NCBI GenBank assembly: GCA_045430285.1
Contig: JAILXV010000004.1
Coordinates: 1 to 64,000 of the forward strand
DNA from: Agarilytica sp045430285
Lineage (GTDB): Bacteria; Pseudomonadota; Gammaproteobacteria; Pseudomonadales; Cellvibrionaceae
DNA length: 64,000 nt
Direction of reading: 5' to 3'
Positions 7,550 to 15,234 of this stretch are shown piece by piece. Made by a program: the position numbers and the translations under genes. The notes under the pieces were generated by a model, which saw only the letters and a program-made list of their open reading frames with translations, was not told the DNA's origin and searched no databases. Within the stretch, counting starts at the first letter, position 1, and every line of letters begins with the position of its first letter.

Positions 7550-8041
7550 ATGGTTCGCTTATTATGGAAGAAAGGATTTACATTGTTTTTAATATTTTCA
7601 TGTCAAATCGGTATTGCGGATAATAAAATTATAACAATCACCGATTCAGCGCAGTATATCGATAAAGAAGTTGTGGCTACTAATATTGCTAATGAATGTA
7701 CGAGTTTAGGCGCACAGTTTTCTGATTCAACAGCTAACTATTTAACTAAATATGGATGGAAGGTAAAGAGAGAATCAACATTACCAAAAAAGGATATAAC
7801 ACTAAAACTATCAATAAAAAATGCAATAAGTGCTGGCAATGCTTGGTCGGGTCATAGAAAGTCCGTATCTATTAAAGCTGAAGTATACAAAAATGGTGAG
7901 CTAATAGACACTTATACTGGTACAAGAAATTCAGGTGGTGGTTTTGGTGCTGGGTTTAAGGGTTCATGTAAAGTTCTTCATAGGTGCGTTAAGACTTTAG
8001 GAAAAGATGTATCAAAATGGTTAAATTCAACAAACATATAG
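7550..8041 (+). CDS. Exported hypothetical protein
   Basis: The 163-residue precursor has a basic start (MVRLLWKKG), a hydrophobic core and an AxA-like signal end near IGIAD, so it is probably periplasmic. The mature part has a Gly-rich motif GGGFGAGFKGSCKVLHRC near residues 131-148 followed by a helix ending KWL. I have the impression of similar uncharacterised exported proteins in marine gammaproteobacteria but cannot name a family. AAAGAGG lies ten bases before the ATG. The stop is at the start of the next attC. Confidence 0.78.
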   Translation: MVRLLWKKGFTLFLIFSCQIGIADNKIITITDSAQYIDKEVVATNIANECTSLGAQFSDSTANYLTKYGWKVKRESTLPKKDITLKLSIKNAISAGNAWSGHRKSVSIKAEVYKNGELIDTYTGTRNSGGGFGAGFKGSCKVLHRCVKTLGKDVSKWLNSTNI

Positions 8042-8117
8042 CTAACAAAGCTCTCATGTACGCGCATTTCATGCCCCCGACTCGACTGACGGCTCGCGGC
8101 ATAGAGAGGCGTTAAAT
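8040..8117 (+). repeat. attC site 12
   Basis: Inverse core AGCTAAC at 8040-8046, core GTTAAAT at 8111-8117, with pairing arms AAAGCTCTCATG and GCATAGAGAGGCG. The stop codon of the reverse-strand ccdB (8112-8114) lies inside the core. Confidence 0.88.
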
Positions 8118-8429
8118 GCCCGAGATCGCAAAGTCGAGTGAGGCAATAATTTCGTTTCTGAAATGAGATAGAGAACCTAAAGGCTTCTTTAAAATTGAAG
8201 ATGGAACTGAAGCAAGTTGCGGAGTCAGAATTAAGAGCTGATCGCCTTCGTATGATACTTCTGGTGTTAATCGATCCATAGCTTCATTTTTAAAAGCCGA
8301 CTTAAACCCCAAAGGAATAACTATTCGACTTGAGAGATCATTTAGAAACGGACTTTGAATATCGAGTAAGTAGGGTAGGTATTTTTTTGTGATTCTACTC
8401 TGGTTCAAATATACATCAAATTGCGCCAT
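8112..8429 (-). CDS. ccdB: CcdB family toxin (DNA gyrase poison)
   Basis: The 105-residue product matches chromosomal CcdB toxins end to end: MAQFDVYLN at the start, YLLDIQSPFLNDLSSRIVIPL, then FRNEIIASLDFAISGI at the C-terminus. CcdB family toxins trap DNA gyrase through the GyrA subunit; the conserved C-terminal Gly-Ile is present, while F-plasmid CcdB has Trp at the position that is Ser here, as is common in chromosomal types. It reads opposite to the surrounding cassettes. Its ATG overlaps the last base of the ccdA stop (TAATG), so toxin translation depends on antitoxin translation. It looks intact. Confidence 0.95.
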   Translation of the reverse strand: MAQFDVYLNQSRITKKYLPYLLDIQSPFLNDLSSRIVIPLGFKSAFKNEAMDRLTPEVSYEGDQLLILTPQLASVPSSILKKPLGSLSHFRNEIIASLDFAISGI

Positions 8430-8674
8430 TAGAAGGGCCTAAATTCATCCGCAAACAAGCCATTCTCTTCCACGAAACTATTGTAAGCCTTGATCGCAGC
8501 ACTGTTTTTATTTTTCCAGCTTTCGGCGGTATCTTCAGCTAGCTTTTGCTTAAGTGCCTGCTCTAAGGTCGCAGACAAATTTACATCCAGCTTTCGGCTT
8601 TTGGCTAGTAAGTCACTGTTTATACTCAGGTTTGTAGCTTTCTTGGGGGCGTTTATGTCATATAAAGATGGCAC
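8429..8674 (-). CDS. ccdA: CcdA family antitoxin
   Basis: The 81-residue protein has an N-terminal ribbon-helix-helix DNA-binding half (ATNLSINSDLLAKSRKLDVNLSATLEQALKQ, about residues 13-43) and a C-terminal toxin-binding tail ending in GLFADEFRPF, the conserved end of CcdA antitoxins. The GTG at 8674 is chosen because AGGA lies eight bases upstream and the protein then begins as CcdA proteins do; an extension back to 8776 would enter the attC. CcdA-CcdB complexes normally repress their own promoter, which here must lie between 8675 and 8830 on the reverse strand. Confidence 0.93.
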   Translation of the reverse strand: MPSLYDINAPKKATNLSINSDLLAKSRKLDVNLSATLEQALKQKLAEDTAESWKNKNSAAIKAYNSFVEENGLFADEFRPF

Positions 8675-8721
8675 AATAGTAGTCCTATGCGTATTCGTAT
8701 GCGCATAGTATAGAGGGTCGG

Positions 8722-8832
8722 ATTTAACAAAGCAATTTACCCGACCCCTACTACATTGCTCGTTCTGAGGTTTCACGCTACGCTACCGCAAAACACCCAA
8801 CTACGTTCCGGCAGGTAATTGCGGCGTTAAGT
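8722..8832 (+). repeat. attC site 13
   Basis: Inverse core ATTTAAC at 8722-8728, core GTTAAGT at 8826-8832. Arms AAAGCAATTTACCCG and CAGGTAATTGCGGCG pair. The ccdA promoter region overlaps this site. Confidence 0.87.
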
Positions 8833-8840
8833 GAAAATCA

Positions 8841-9461
8841 ATGTACCAAACTGAATGGAATCAAATAGCAGAAGATGTAGATTTCAATCTAGAAATTGAT
8901 CTTACTCGCTTCCGCAAAGAAGTGCCCTATGAGCACAGAGTTTTAGACTTTGGGTGTGGTTACGGCCGCATCAGTAATATCCTGCGAGGCGCGGGATATA
9001 CAAATATAGTTGGCATTGACTCTTCCTCAAGCATGATAGAGAGAGGGAAACGTGAATTTCCTGAATTCACCCTCCAGGTTTTATCTGGAGACAAGCTACC
9101 TTTTCCTGATCATAGTTTTGATGCCGTTGTTGCGTGTGCCGTTTTCACCTGTATTACTGATCATGAAATCAGGCTCATACAAATCAAAGAGTTGTGTCGC
9201 ATTCTGAGACCTGATGGTGTGTTTCATATGGTCGAGTTCTCCTCGGAATCGAACAAGTTGTTTATATCAACAATAGGCGTCCCTATGTTACACAGCACAC
9301 AGAAAAAATTGAGAGAGCTCTTAGGGGCTCTACAGATTCTCAGTGATGAGATCATAGAAACAGATACAATGGGTGGTTATGCTGCAAATAGTTATAGGGT
9401 TTTTGCTCGGCAATCACTTAGCAAATCAAGCAATAAGGACGCGCTTAAGCGCCTTCTCTAA
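8841..9461 (+). CDS. Class I SAM-dependent methyltransferase
   Basis: The 206-residue protein is a methyltransferase type 11/25 domain. Motif I is VLDFGCGYGRIS (about residues 34-45), the acidic end of beta2 is IVGIDSSSSMI, motif post-II is LPFPDHSFDAVVACAVF and the next strand is LRPDGVFHMVEF. The substrate is unknown. The start ATG lies eight bases after the attC core. As with the YgjV-like gene, the final 15 or so residues are encoded by the attC, with the stop at 9459-9461 close to the core site. Confidence 0.9.
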   Translation: MYQTEWNQIAEDVDFNLEIDLTRFRKEVPYEHRVLDFGCGYGRISNILRGAGYTNIVGIDSSSSMIERGKREFPEFTLQVLSGDKLPFPDHSFDAVVACAVFTCITDHEIRLIQIKELCRILRPDGVFHMVEFSSESNKLFISTIGVPMLHSTQKKLRELLGALQILSDEIIETDTMGGYAANSYRVFARQSLSKSSNKDALKRLL

Positions 9462-9471
9462 GGCGTTATGG
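9416..9471 (+). repeat. attC site 14 (short type)
   Basis: Core GTTATGG at 9465-9471; inverse core ACTTAGC at 9416-9422 departs from the RYYYAAC consensus. A short GGACGCGCTTAAGCGCC hairpin lies between. Related to site 6. Confidence 0.85.
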
Positions 9472-9951
9472 GTAGAAATATCGTGCGATTAGCTAATATT
9501 GAAGCTGTTGATCAGCTTTACGAAATTTATTCACATAAATCGGTATCTCCAAATATGTGGTTCGACCCGTGTTATCGAGAAGAGTTTTCAGAAATATTTG
9601 ATAAGTTGCTATCTGACGGAGATTTAGTAGTCGGAACCAGTGGTTCTGAAATATAAACCGTCTGCAAAATTGTTCGTCATAAGAGAAGGTTTCGCCATTC
9701 TTTGTATGTTGGATTATTCGAAATAAGGTCGGGGCGTTGGTCGGACGTTTTTTAGCAATGTTATCGAAAATCTAAAAACGGAAGGTTTTATCCGTATAGA
9801 ACTATTGGTGGTGGCGGATAATTCTAGGGCAATTGAGTTCTTCGGGAAGTTTTGTTTTCATGTTGAAGGCACCCATAAAAATTACTTCCCTCGTGCGGGG
9901 TTTAAAGCGCTATTCTCAGAGTATGCTTTGGCATGGGTAAGCGGCCCATAA
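9468..9951 (+). pseudogene. GNAT acetyltransferase, broken by frameshifts
   Basis: The first 62 codons (ATG 9468, within the attC core) encode an acetyltransferase-like N-terminus that stops at 9656. The rest of the fold continues in other frames: a short middle piece around 9680-9740, then from about 9760 the C-terminal half VIENLKTEGFIRIELLVVADNSRAIEFFGKFCF and on to a stop at 9949-9951. Strand beta5, the Asn-x-x-Ala motif and the GKFCF strand are clear. At least two frame changes are needed, so this is a decayed gene, not a single sequencing slip. Confidence 0.85.
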
Positions 9952-10050
9952 GCTGCTCAATGTGAGATGTCTTTTACGCTGCTTCAAATTTGTGCTTGAA
10001 TGGCACAAGCTTAAACCAACCACAAAGCAACCCCTTGTCACCACCTCATA
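9946..10050 (+). repeat. Decayed attC marking the end of the array
   Basis: The stretch aligns by eye with sites 1-3: GTCTTTTACG, CTTCAAATTTGTGCTTGAATGGCACAAG and CAACCACAAAG are all in register. The inverse core is CCATAAG instead of RYYYAAC, and the expected GCGTTA core is replaced by CACCTCATA. No further attC follows. Confidence 0.75.
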
Positions 10051-10081
10051 CATAACATACATAGATAGGAGCACATCATCA

Positions 10082-10522
10082 ATGAGTAAAAGCATCGATA
10101 AAGCTGTTTCATTCGTTCATACAGTAAAAAAGTGGATGTCATTTTTGGTTCTTATTCTGATGACAGTAATTGTTGCAATCGCAATAGTAGAGCTTGGCAT
10201 CATTCTTTATTTAGATATATTTGATCCGACAGATGATGTGCTTTTTCTTGAAATTGACGAATTATTTAGAATTTTTGGCTTCTTCTTTATTATTCTCATC
10301 GGGTTCGAGCTTGTGGAGACAGTTGAGATGTATTTCAAGGAAAATGTCATTCATGCAGAGGTTGTATTGTTGGTCGCCGTTATAGCCGTCTCTCGTAAAG
10401 TGATCTTACTGGATTTAGAAAAATATGACCCCTTAGCGATCATTGGCCTAGGTGTTATTATTTTTACTTTAGGCAGTTGCTATTTTCTTATAAAGAAGGC
10501 TTGCAGAGGTCAAAATGCATAG
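10082..10522 (+). CDS. PsiE-like phosphate-starvation-inducible membrane protein
   Basis: The 146-residue protein has four hydrophobic segments (about residues 18-43, 60-80, 88-105, 116-136) and the acidic loop pattern of PsiE family proteins, including IDELFRIFGFFFIILIGFELVETVEMYF and a conserved RKVILLDLE stretch. PsiE is induced by phosphate starvation in E. coli, but its biochemical role is not established. ATG at 10082 has AGGAG about ten bases upstream. It lies just beyond the last attC relic, so it may be either chromosomal or the remains of a terminal cassette. Confidence 0.82.
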   Translation: MSKSIDKAVSFVHTVKKWMSFLVLILMTVIVAIAIVELGIILYLDIFDPTDDVLFLEIDELFRIFGFFFIILIGFELVETVEMYFKENVIHAEVVLLVAVIAVSRKVILLDLEKYDPLAIIGLGVIIFTLGSCYFLIKKACRGQNA

Positions 10523-10592
10523 CAAATTTGTTATTTCCCGTGGCCTTACGCAGTTCTGAGTTGTCACCGTTTAAATTTATTGTGAGATAACT

Positions 10593-11389
10593 ATGTTTGA
10601 ATCACCATTCATGGATGCCGTGATATTTTCGATTCCTGGTACTCCTCTGTCTATTAATTGGTATGGGATGTCCTATCTTGCGACCTTATTTTTTGGTTTC
10701 TGGTGGCTTAATAGAAGAAGTGGCAGATCGCCTGGCAGGGGAATTACTCGGGAAATGAATGGTGATATTCTTTTTTATATCTTTGTGGCGGCGTTATAGG
10801 TGCGCGTTTGGGTTATGTTTTTTTCTATGGGTTAAACGACCTCTTTCCGATAACTGAGACGGTGAGTGACACGGGTAAGGCTGTGTTATCCACTACTGTT
10901 GCGGACTGGGTTGTACCAATTGTACCGATGGGCATTACATTTGTTAGAGCGGGAAATACAATAAATGGGGAATTATAGGGGCGCGTTACTGAATCGCCTC
11001 TAGGGGTCTATTTTATGGTATTACCGAAAAATGCGGCCGGAGCTATTATAAGAAGACACCCTTCGACCATATATGAAATGCTATTAGAAGGTGTCGTGAT
11101 GTTCTTTATTCTTCAAGTGTTTATTGGTAAGCCTCGTCCGCGTATGGCCGCTTCGGGTTTGCTGGTCTTGGGTTACGGCTTTTTTCGTACCTTTGTTGAG
11201 TTTTTTCGACAGCCGGATGCACAGCTTGGCGTAAATGGCTTTCTATATGACACCGACTGGATAACACTCGGTATCACGTTATCAGTGCCTCAGTGCCAAT
11301 GATTTTCGCTGGCGCCATAATGATGTTGCTTGCCTATCGTTGGAACAAATATGACCATGAAAGCGTTTTGGCGCGCTGAGTTTGGGCGG
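10593..11389 (+). pseudogene. lgt: Decayed prolipoprotein diacylglyceryl transferase (lgt)
   Basis: The start (MFESPFMDAVIFSIPGTPLSI, then WYGMSYLATLFFGFWWLNRR) and later blocks (ARLGYVFFY; the Lgt signature RAGNTINGEL, stop, GRVTESPLGVYF; RRHPSTIYEMLLEGVV; GYGFFRTFVEFFRQPDAQLG) are clearly Lgt. There is a stop or frameshift after codon 68, an in-frame TAG in the signature at 10976-10978, a frame change near 11290, and the central segment that carries the essential HGG region is missing. Lgt attaches diacylglycerol to lipoprotein precursors and is essential in most Gram-negatives, so an intact copy must exist elsewhere. Confidence 0.9.
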
Positions 11390-11629
11390 TTGTTTGGTCC
11401 TGAACGATGAGTCGATATTCCTCCATCGCTCGCTCGTTATTTTTATCTCTACGTCCGGCTGGCCTAGAAATTTCAGTTAACCGTCTTTTATTTGGATAAT
11501 CGCTATCGGGAGCAGATTGATATAAATCAATATGTATTCGCGTGGCGAGTTTATGTGTATACAATCGTGCTGGGCGTTGTAGTGTTACGCCGTATTTATT
11601 AACTCTCGATTTTGACTTTCACTGTATCT
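11390..11629. other. Stretch without an intact gene
   Basis: About 240 bases after the lgt relic. A plus-strand frame around 11478-11602 encodes a short hydrophobic peptide ending in a stop just before the antiporter gene; it has no start or ribosome site and may be a fragment of a lost membrane protein. No promoter could be assigned. Confidence 0.4.
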
Positions 11630-12808
11630 ATGCCTGAATCAGCACAGTTTTTACTTACCATTGGCGGTATTTTCCTACTTGGTCTTCTTACGAATGCGCT
11701 TGCTAGGCATACGGTTTTGCCTCGGGTGACGTTGTTGCTCCTCTTTGGGATTGTCATTGGTGATGAGGTCTTGGGGGTTGTGCCGAAAATCTTTGAGACG
11801 CGCTTCGATATTATCGCCGATATGACCTTGTTGATGGTGGGGTTCTTAATCGGCGGAAAGCTGACGAAGGATTCATTAGCTGAATCTGGTCGTAGTGTGC
11901 TGTGGGTGTCTTTGGTGGCTGCGGTAGTGACCGTGGCTTGTGTTAGCGGTGCCCTGATCTTGGTGTCTGCGCCTGTCGATGTGGCTATTATTTTGGGGTG
12001 TATTGCCGCAGCTACTGCGCCTGCTGCGATCTTTGACGTAGTCGCAGAACTGGGTGTCGATAATAAATTTAGCCGCTTGCTGATATCGGTTGTTGCGTTG
12101 GATGATGTATGGGCGCTGGTGATTTTTGGTATTGGTTTGGCTGTAGTGCGCTCGCTCAACGGTATCGGCGGTGAGGCGTTTTTTTTGCTAGATGTGAGCC
12201 GAGAGATTGGTGGAGCGATAATCTTGGGGGTTCTGATCGGGTTCCCTGCCTCATATTTAACTGGGCGAGTGATACCAGGAAAGCCTATCTTAACCGAAGC
12301 CTTGGGGATCGTTTTTTTCTGTGGGGGTATGGCGATTTGGTTTGGTGTTTCATATCTCATTGCTTCGATCGTTGTCGGTTTTATTATTGCAAACTATGCT
12401 AAACATCATGAATACCCATTTCATGCCATTGAAGGCATTGAATCGCCGATCATGATCGTATTTTTTGTATTGGCTGGGGCGTTGTTAGATCTCAATGCTA
12501 TTCATGAAATTGGGTTAGTGGGTGTGGCCTATATTATCGCGCGTATGGTGGGCAAGTATTGCGGGGCGGCGCTAGGGTGTTCTGTTGCTGGGTCAGATGA
12601 TGCTACAAAGCGATGGATGGGCTTGGCATTACTGCCGCAGGCGGGGGTTGCGATAGGTATGGCGCTGGCCGCATCAAATCAATTTCCTGAGCATCGCCAA
12701 TTCTTGTTACCGCTTGTGATCAGTTCCACGGTTTTCTTTGAGCTTATTGGGCCAATATTTACCCGTCAGGCGCTTATGCGTGTAGTGGCCGCGCCGCCAA
12801 AACGTTAA
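11630..12808 (+). CDS. Cation/proton antiporter of the CPA2 type
   Basis: The 392-residue protein is hydrophobic throughout, with about 12 membrane segments, and matches Na+/H+ exchanger domain proteins of the CPA2 superfamily. The twin aspartates of the ion-binding site appear as SVVALDDVWALVIFGIG (about residue 165), and the region CIAAATAPAAIFDVVAELG has the usual unwound TAPA helix. There is no C-terminal RCK/TrkA-N domain, so it resembles the shorter NapA-like members. It would exchange Na+ or K+ for H+ across the inner membrane. The ATG at 11630 is the first good start; TTG at 11612 is possible. No strong ribosome site precedes either. Confidence 0.88.
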   Translation: MPESAQFLLTIGGIFLLGLLTNALARHTVLPRVTLLLLFGIVIGDEVLGVVPKIFETRFDIIADMTLLMVGFLIGGKLTKDSLAESGRSVLWVSLVAAVVTVACVSGALILVSAPVDVAIILGCIAAATAPAAIFDVVAELGVDNKFSRLLISVVALDDVWALVIFGIGLAVVRSLNGIGGEAFFLLDVSREIGGAIILGVLIGFPASYLTGRVIPGKPILTEALGIVFFCGGMAIWFGVSYLIASIVVGFIIANYAKHHEYPFHAIEGIESPIMIVFFVLAGALLDLNAIHEIGLVGVAYIIARMVGKYCGAALGCSVAGSDDATKRWMGLALLPQAGVAIGMALAASNQFPEHRQFLLPLVISSTVFFELIGPIFTRQALMRVVAAPPKR

Positions 12809-12856
12809 AGCCTGACGCGCAAAGAATGTTTATAATTTTTTTGAAGTGATAAATAT

Positions 12857-13282
12857 ATGATTGGTATCGTACTACTAACCTGTACCGTCGTTTTGATTGT
12901 CGTTATGGTGCATTACGAATTTTTACGGAAGATATCGGATTGGTTGCCAAAAATAAAGATCAAGCACCGTTTGCGGATAGTCGTTGGTGTGTTCGGTGCT
13001 CTGGTGGCACATGCTGTGGAGATCTGGGTATTTGCATCCGCTTACTACTACATGCACCATGCTGAGGGCTGGGGTAATTTAAAGGGAAATTTTAATGGGA
13101 GCATTATGGATTGTGCATATTTCTCATTTACCACTTTTACTACACTGGGTTTCGGCGATATTGAGCCAAGTGGGCATATTCGTTTTTTGACGGGCATAGA
13201 GTCGTTAACGGGTTTGTTGTTGATCACCTGGTCGGCATCGTTTTTCTTTTACGAGATGCAGCGTTGTTGGGGCGATCGTTAG
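12857..13282 (+). CDS. Small potassium channel (Ion_trans_2) protein
   Basis: The 141-residue protein has an N-terminal hydrophobic segment (1-19), a second (about 41-62), a pore loop and a last membrane helix (about 108-132). The selectivity filter reads TTFTTLGFGD, close to the TVGYGD/TVGFGD filter of K+ channels. No ligand-binding RCK domain follows, so gating cannot be inferred. It starts 48 bases after the antiporter gene on the same strand, so the two may be co-transcribed and act together in ion balance. Confidence 0.85.
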   Translation: MIGIVLLTCTVVLIVVMVHYEFLRKISDWLPKIKIKHRLRIVVGVFGALVAHAVEIWVFASAYYYMHHAEGWGNLKGNFNGSIMDCAYFSFTTFTTLGFGDIEPSGHIRFLTGIESLTGLLLITWSASFFFYEMQRCWGDR

Positions 13283-13366
13283 CGTAAGCAAATACGTAGC
13301 GAGGTTGGGTGGTGCCACGATTATTTTTAATCATTCACTGAAGCGAATTTAGTAGAGGATAGGGTT

Positions 13367-13819
13367 ATGAATAACACAAAAAATACCTGTGTAGCTGAAG
13401 ATGATAAAGTAACGAAAGGTTCGTGTTTGTGCGGTGATGTTCATTATGAACTACATGGGAACCTTGGTATTTTCCAATACTGTCATTGTAGTCGTTGTCG
13501 AAAATTTACTGGCAGTGCCCATGGCGCTAATCTTTTTGTGGCGCCTGGGGATTTTAAATGGATCAGCGGGGAAAATAAAACGGGGCGATTTGAGCATCCG
13601 GATGCGAAACATTTTGCGACGTCGTTTTGTCTGCGTTGCGGTTCATCGTTGCCCTGGTTGACCAAAAGTGGAAAGGCGATGGTGGTGCCCGCGGGTTCGT
13701 TGGATGATGATCCTGGGATAGAGCCTACCCAGAATATATACTCTGCGTCTCGTGCAAGTTGGTACCAAAGTGTAGAGAGCTTAGTGTGTTACGATACTTT
13801 GCCAGATAAATCGAAATAG
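13367..13819 (+). CDS. GFA family zinc-binding protein
   Basis: The 150-residue protein matches the GFA (glutathione-dependent formaldehyde-activating enzyme-like) fold. The zinc cysteines are in place: CLC at 20-22, CHCSRC at 39-44 and CLRC at 88-91. GFA-family proteins are widespread and most have no proven activity, so a role in formaldehyde metabolism should not be assumed. ATG at 13367 has GAGGATAGGG upstream. It is a single gene between the channel gene and a DUF998-like gene. Confidence 0.92.
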   Translation: MNNTKNTCVAEDDKVTKGSCLCGDVHYELHGNLGIFQYCHCSRCRKFTGSAHGANLFVAPGDFKWISGENKTGRFEHPDAKHFATSFCLRCGSSLPWLTKSGKAMVVPAGSLDDDPGIEPTQNIYSASRASWYQSVESLVCYDTLPDKSK

Positions 13820-13881
13820 CCAATATCTATATCGCGTTCTAGCATATTTTAAATCATTTCATAAAATTAAAGGGGGATGAA

Positions 13882-14496
13882 TTGTTCGATCTTGCCGGCA
13901 GTTCGCTTGGGATTGTTGCCAGTATTTGGATGTTCGTTGGTGTATTTATTGTGGGTAGGTTGCATGGTAAATACAGTCATTTGCATCAGTTTTGTAGCGA
14001 GTTGGGTGCCCGTGGCGGGCGCACGGAAAAAATCTCGCCCCTCATTAATAATTATCCCCTGGGCTTTTTATTTATCTTATTTGGTCTCTATATTATTTCG
14101 GCTTCAGGCTTTTCTGTGGCGCTCATGTTCTGTGGCGCGTTGATTATTGTGCACGGTGTTGCGACATGGATGGCGGGTTATTATCCAATGGATTTAGATC
14201 CGTATACAAAATCGCCCTCGCATGAGTGTAAATTGCATACGCTCGCAGGCGGGGTAATGTTTATCTCCCTTTTTTTAGCGCAATTAGTAATGATTGTTTC
14301 AGGTAAGGTTGCCTACATGCCTTTGGCATTTAAAGGCTTTAGTGTGGCTTGCCTTGTTTTATCTGTGGCGTTTAACTATTTATTGGTGAATGCGTATAAA
14401 GCGCATTCTGGCGCAGGTCTATACCAGCGTTTAGCATATGGTGCCCAGTTATTTTGGTTGTGCGGTTTGTCTGTGGTCTTATTCGCCGCGCGATAG
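13882..14496 (+). CDS. DUF998-like integral membrane protein
   Basis: The 204-residue protein has six predicted membrane helices and the pattern of DUF998 proteins: SSLGIVASIWMFVGVFIVGRL, YSHLHQFCSELGARGG, a short loop, GYYPMDLDPYTKSPSHECKLH. The function of the family is not known. The frame has no ATG near its start; the TTG at 13882 lies six bases after AGGGGG (13870-13875). A competing ATG at 13877 opens a different short frame that only reaches 14143. Confidence 0.82.
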   Translation: MFDLAGSSLGIVASIWMFVGVFIVGRLHGKYSHLHQFCSELGARGGRTEKISPLINNYPLGFLFILFGLYIISASGFSVALMFCGALIIVHGVATWMAGYYPMDLDPYTKSPSHECKLHTLAGGVMFISLFLAQLVMIVSGKVAYMPLAFKGFSVACLVLSVAFNYLLVNAYKAHSGAGLYQRLAYGAQLFWLCGLSVVLFAAR

Positions 14497-14544
14497 ACTT
14501 GGGGTGTTGGTAAGGTCTGCAGGCTAACAAGATTGAAAGGAGCC

Positions 14545-15234
14545 TTAGCTACCGCATCCGCCTCCACACCCTGAGCCACAACCCATTCCGCCGGACCCTC
14601 CACCCTTGCCACCGCTTATCCACTTTAAAACTTTGTATAAGATATACACACCGAATGCCGCTTTTGCCCAGAACCATAGTGCGTTCTCGTCTTCGTTGGG
14701 TGTGCATGCTGTAAGTAGTGGGCTGAACAAAGCCATAGAAGCAAGCGTTGACGGAGGTTTTCTTATCTTCCAGTGGTGGTGTAGGTTGAGTCGCACAAAG
14801 TGGTTGTTACTAAACCTAAGCGCGGCGCTCGGCCATATGTCTGAAGGTGGATGTTGGTCAAATTCCTGTTCGTAGCATACTAGGGTGTTTTGGTATTGCG
14901 CTATAAATCGTTGGGATTCTCGATCCCCGCCTTTTGTCGGTTCATGATGCAAAGGCATATGCAGTATTTGCTCACACAAGTTCTGCCAGTAGGAGCGAGT
15001 ATAGCTAAGATGAAGGTGCCATACCTGATCGACTTGGTCCGAAGGTGTATGAGCGTGTCCGGTCGATGTTGCCAAGTATAGAAATCTTTTATATTCGAAG
15101 ACGCAGCGCTGTGCATAGGCCACAGACCAACCGTTCTCTTGGGCAAGGCGCTCTGTGAATTTAAGCGCATCGCTCGGCTTGCCAATATCAAAGTGTTTAA
15201 GTGCGGTAAATAGCGCGGGCTGTGTTAAAGGCAT
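14545..15234 (-). CDS. Glycine-rich domain-containing protein (GRDP-like)
   Basis: The 229-residue protein has an N-terminal soluble domain of about 150 residues of the plant-like glycine-rich-domain type: YKRFLYLATSTGHAHTPSDQVDQVWHLHLSYTRSYW, with a conserved DxVWHLHL motif. A hydrophobic stretch follows (about residues 166-180 and 188-203), then a tail of Gly and Cys (GGGSGGMGCGSGCGGGCGS). Bacterial relatives are uncharacterised; the Cys/Gly tail could bind metal. The gene converges with the DUF998 gene. Confidence 0.8.
   Translation of the reverse strand: MPLTQPALFTALKHFDIGKPSDALKFTERLAQENGWSVAYAQRCVFEYKRFLYLATSTGHAHTPSDQVDQVWHLHLSYTRSYWQNLCEQILHMPLHHEPTKGGDRESQRFIAQYQNTLVCYEQEFDQHPPSDIWPSAALRFSNNHFVRLNLHHHWKIRKPPSTLASMALFSPLLTACTPNEDENALWFWAKAAFGVYILYKVLKWISGGKGGGSGGMGCGSGCGGGCGS

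Larger units (their letters stand above)
1..10050 (+). mobile_element. Distal part of a chromosomal integron cassette array
   Basis: A run of short genes, nearly all on the plus strand, is separated by imperfectly palindromic sites that begin with an RYYYAAC-like inverse core and end with a GTTRRRY-like core. Such attC sites define integron gene cassettes. Fourteen sites are recognisable and a fifteenth, at 9946, has lost its core. Several long sites (41, 638, 1158) are near copies of one another, as in resident chromosomal integrons. The integrase gene is absent. Since cassette genes read away from attI, it should lie to the left of the window. Decayed genes and sites become more common towards 10050, which fits the old end of an array. 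Confidence 0.93.

Noticed and set aside
11599..12360. 253-residue reverse frame over the antiporter gene
   Set aside because: It is a shadow of a strongly hydrophobic, clearly homologous plus-strand gene.
13877..14143. ATG-started 88-codon frame at the front of the DUF998 gene
   Set aside because: The TTG-started frame gives a full known membrane family; the ATG frame ends early and has no match.
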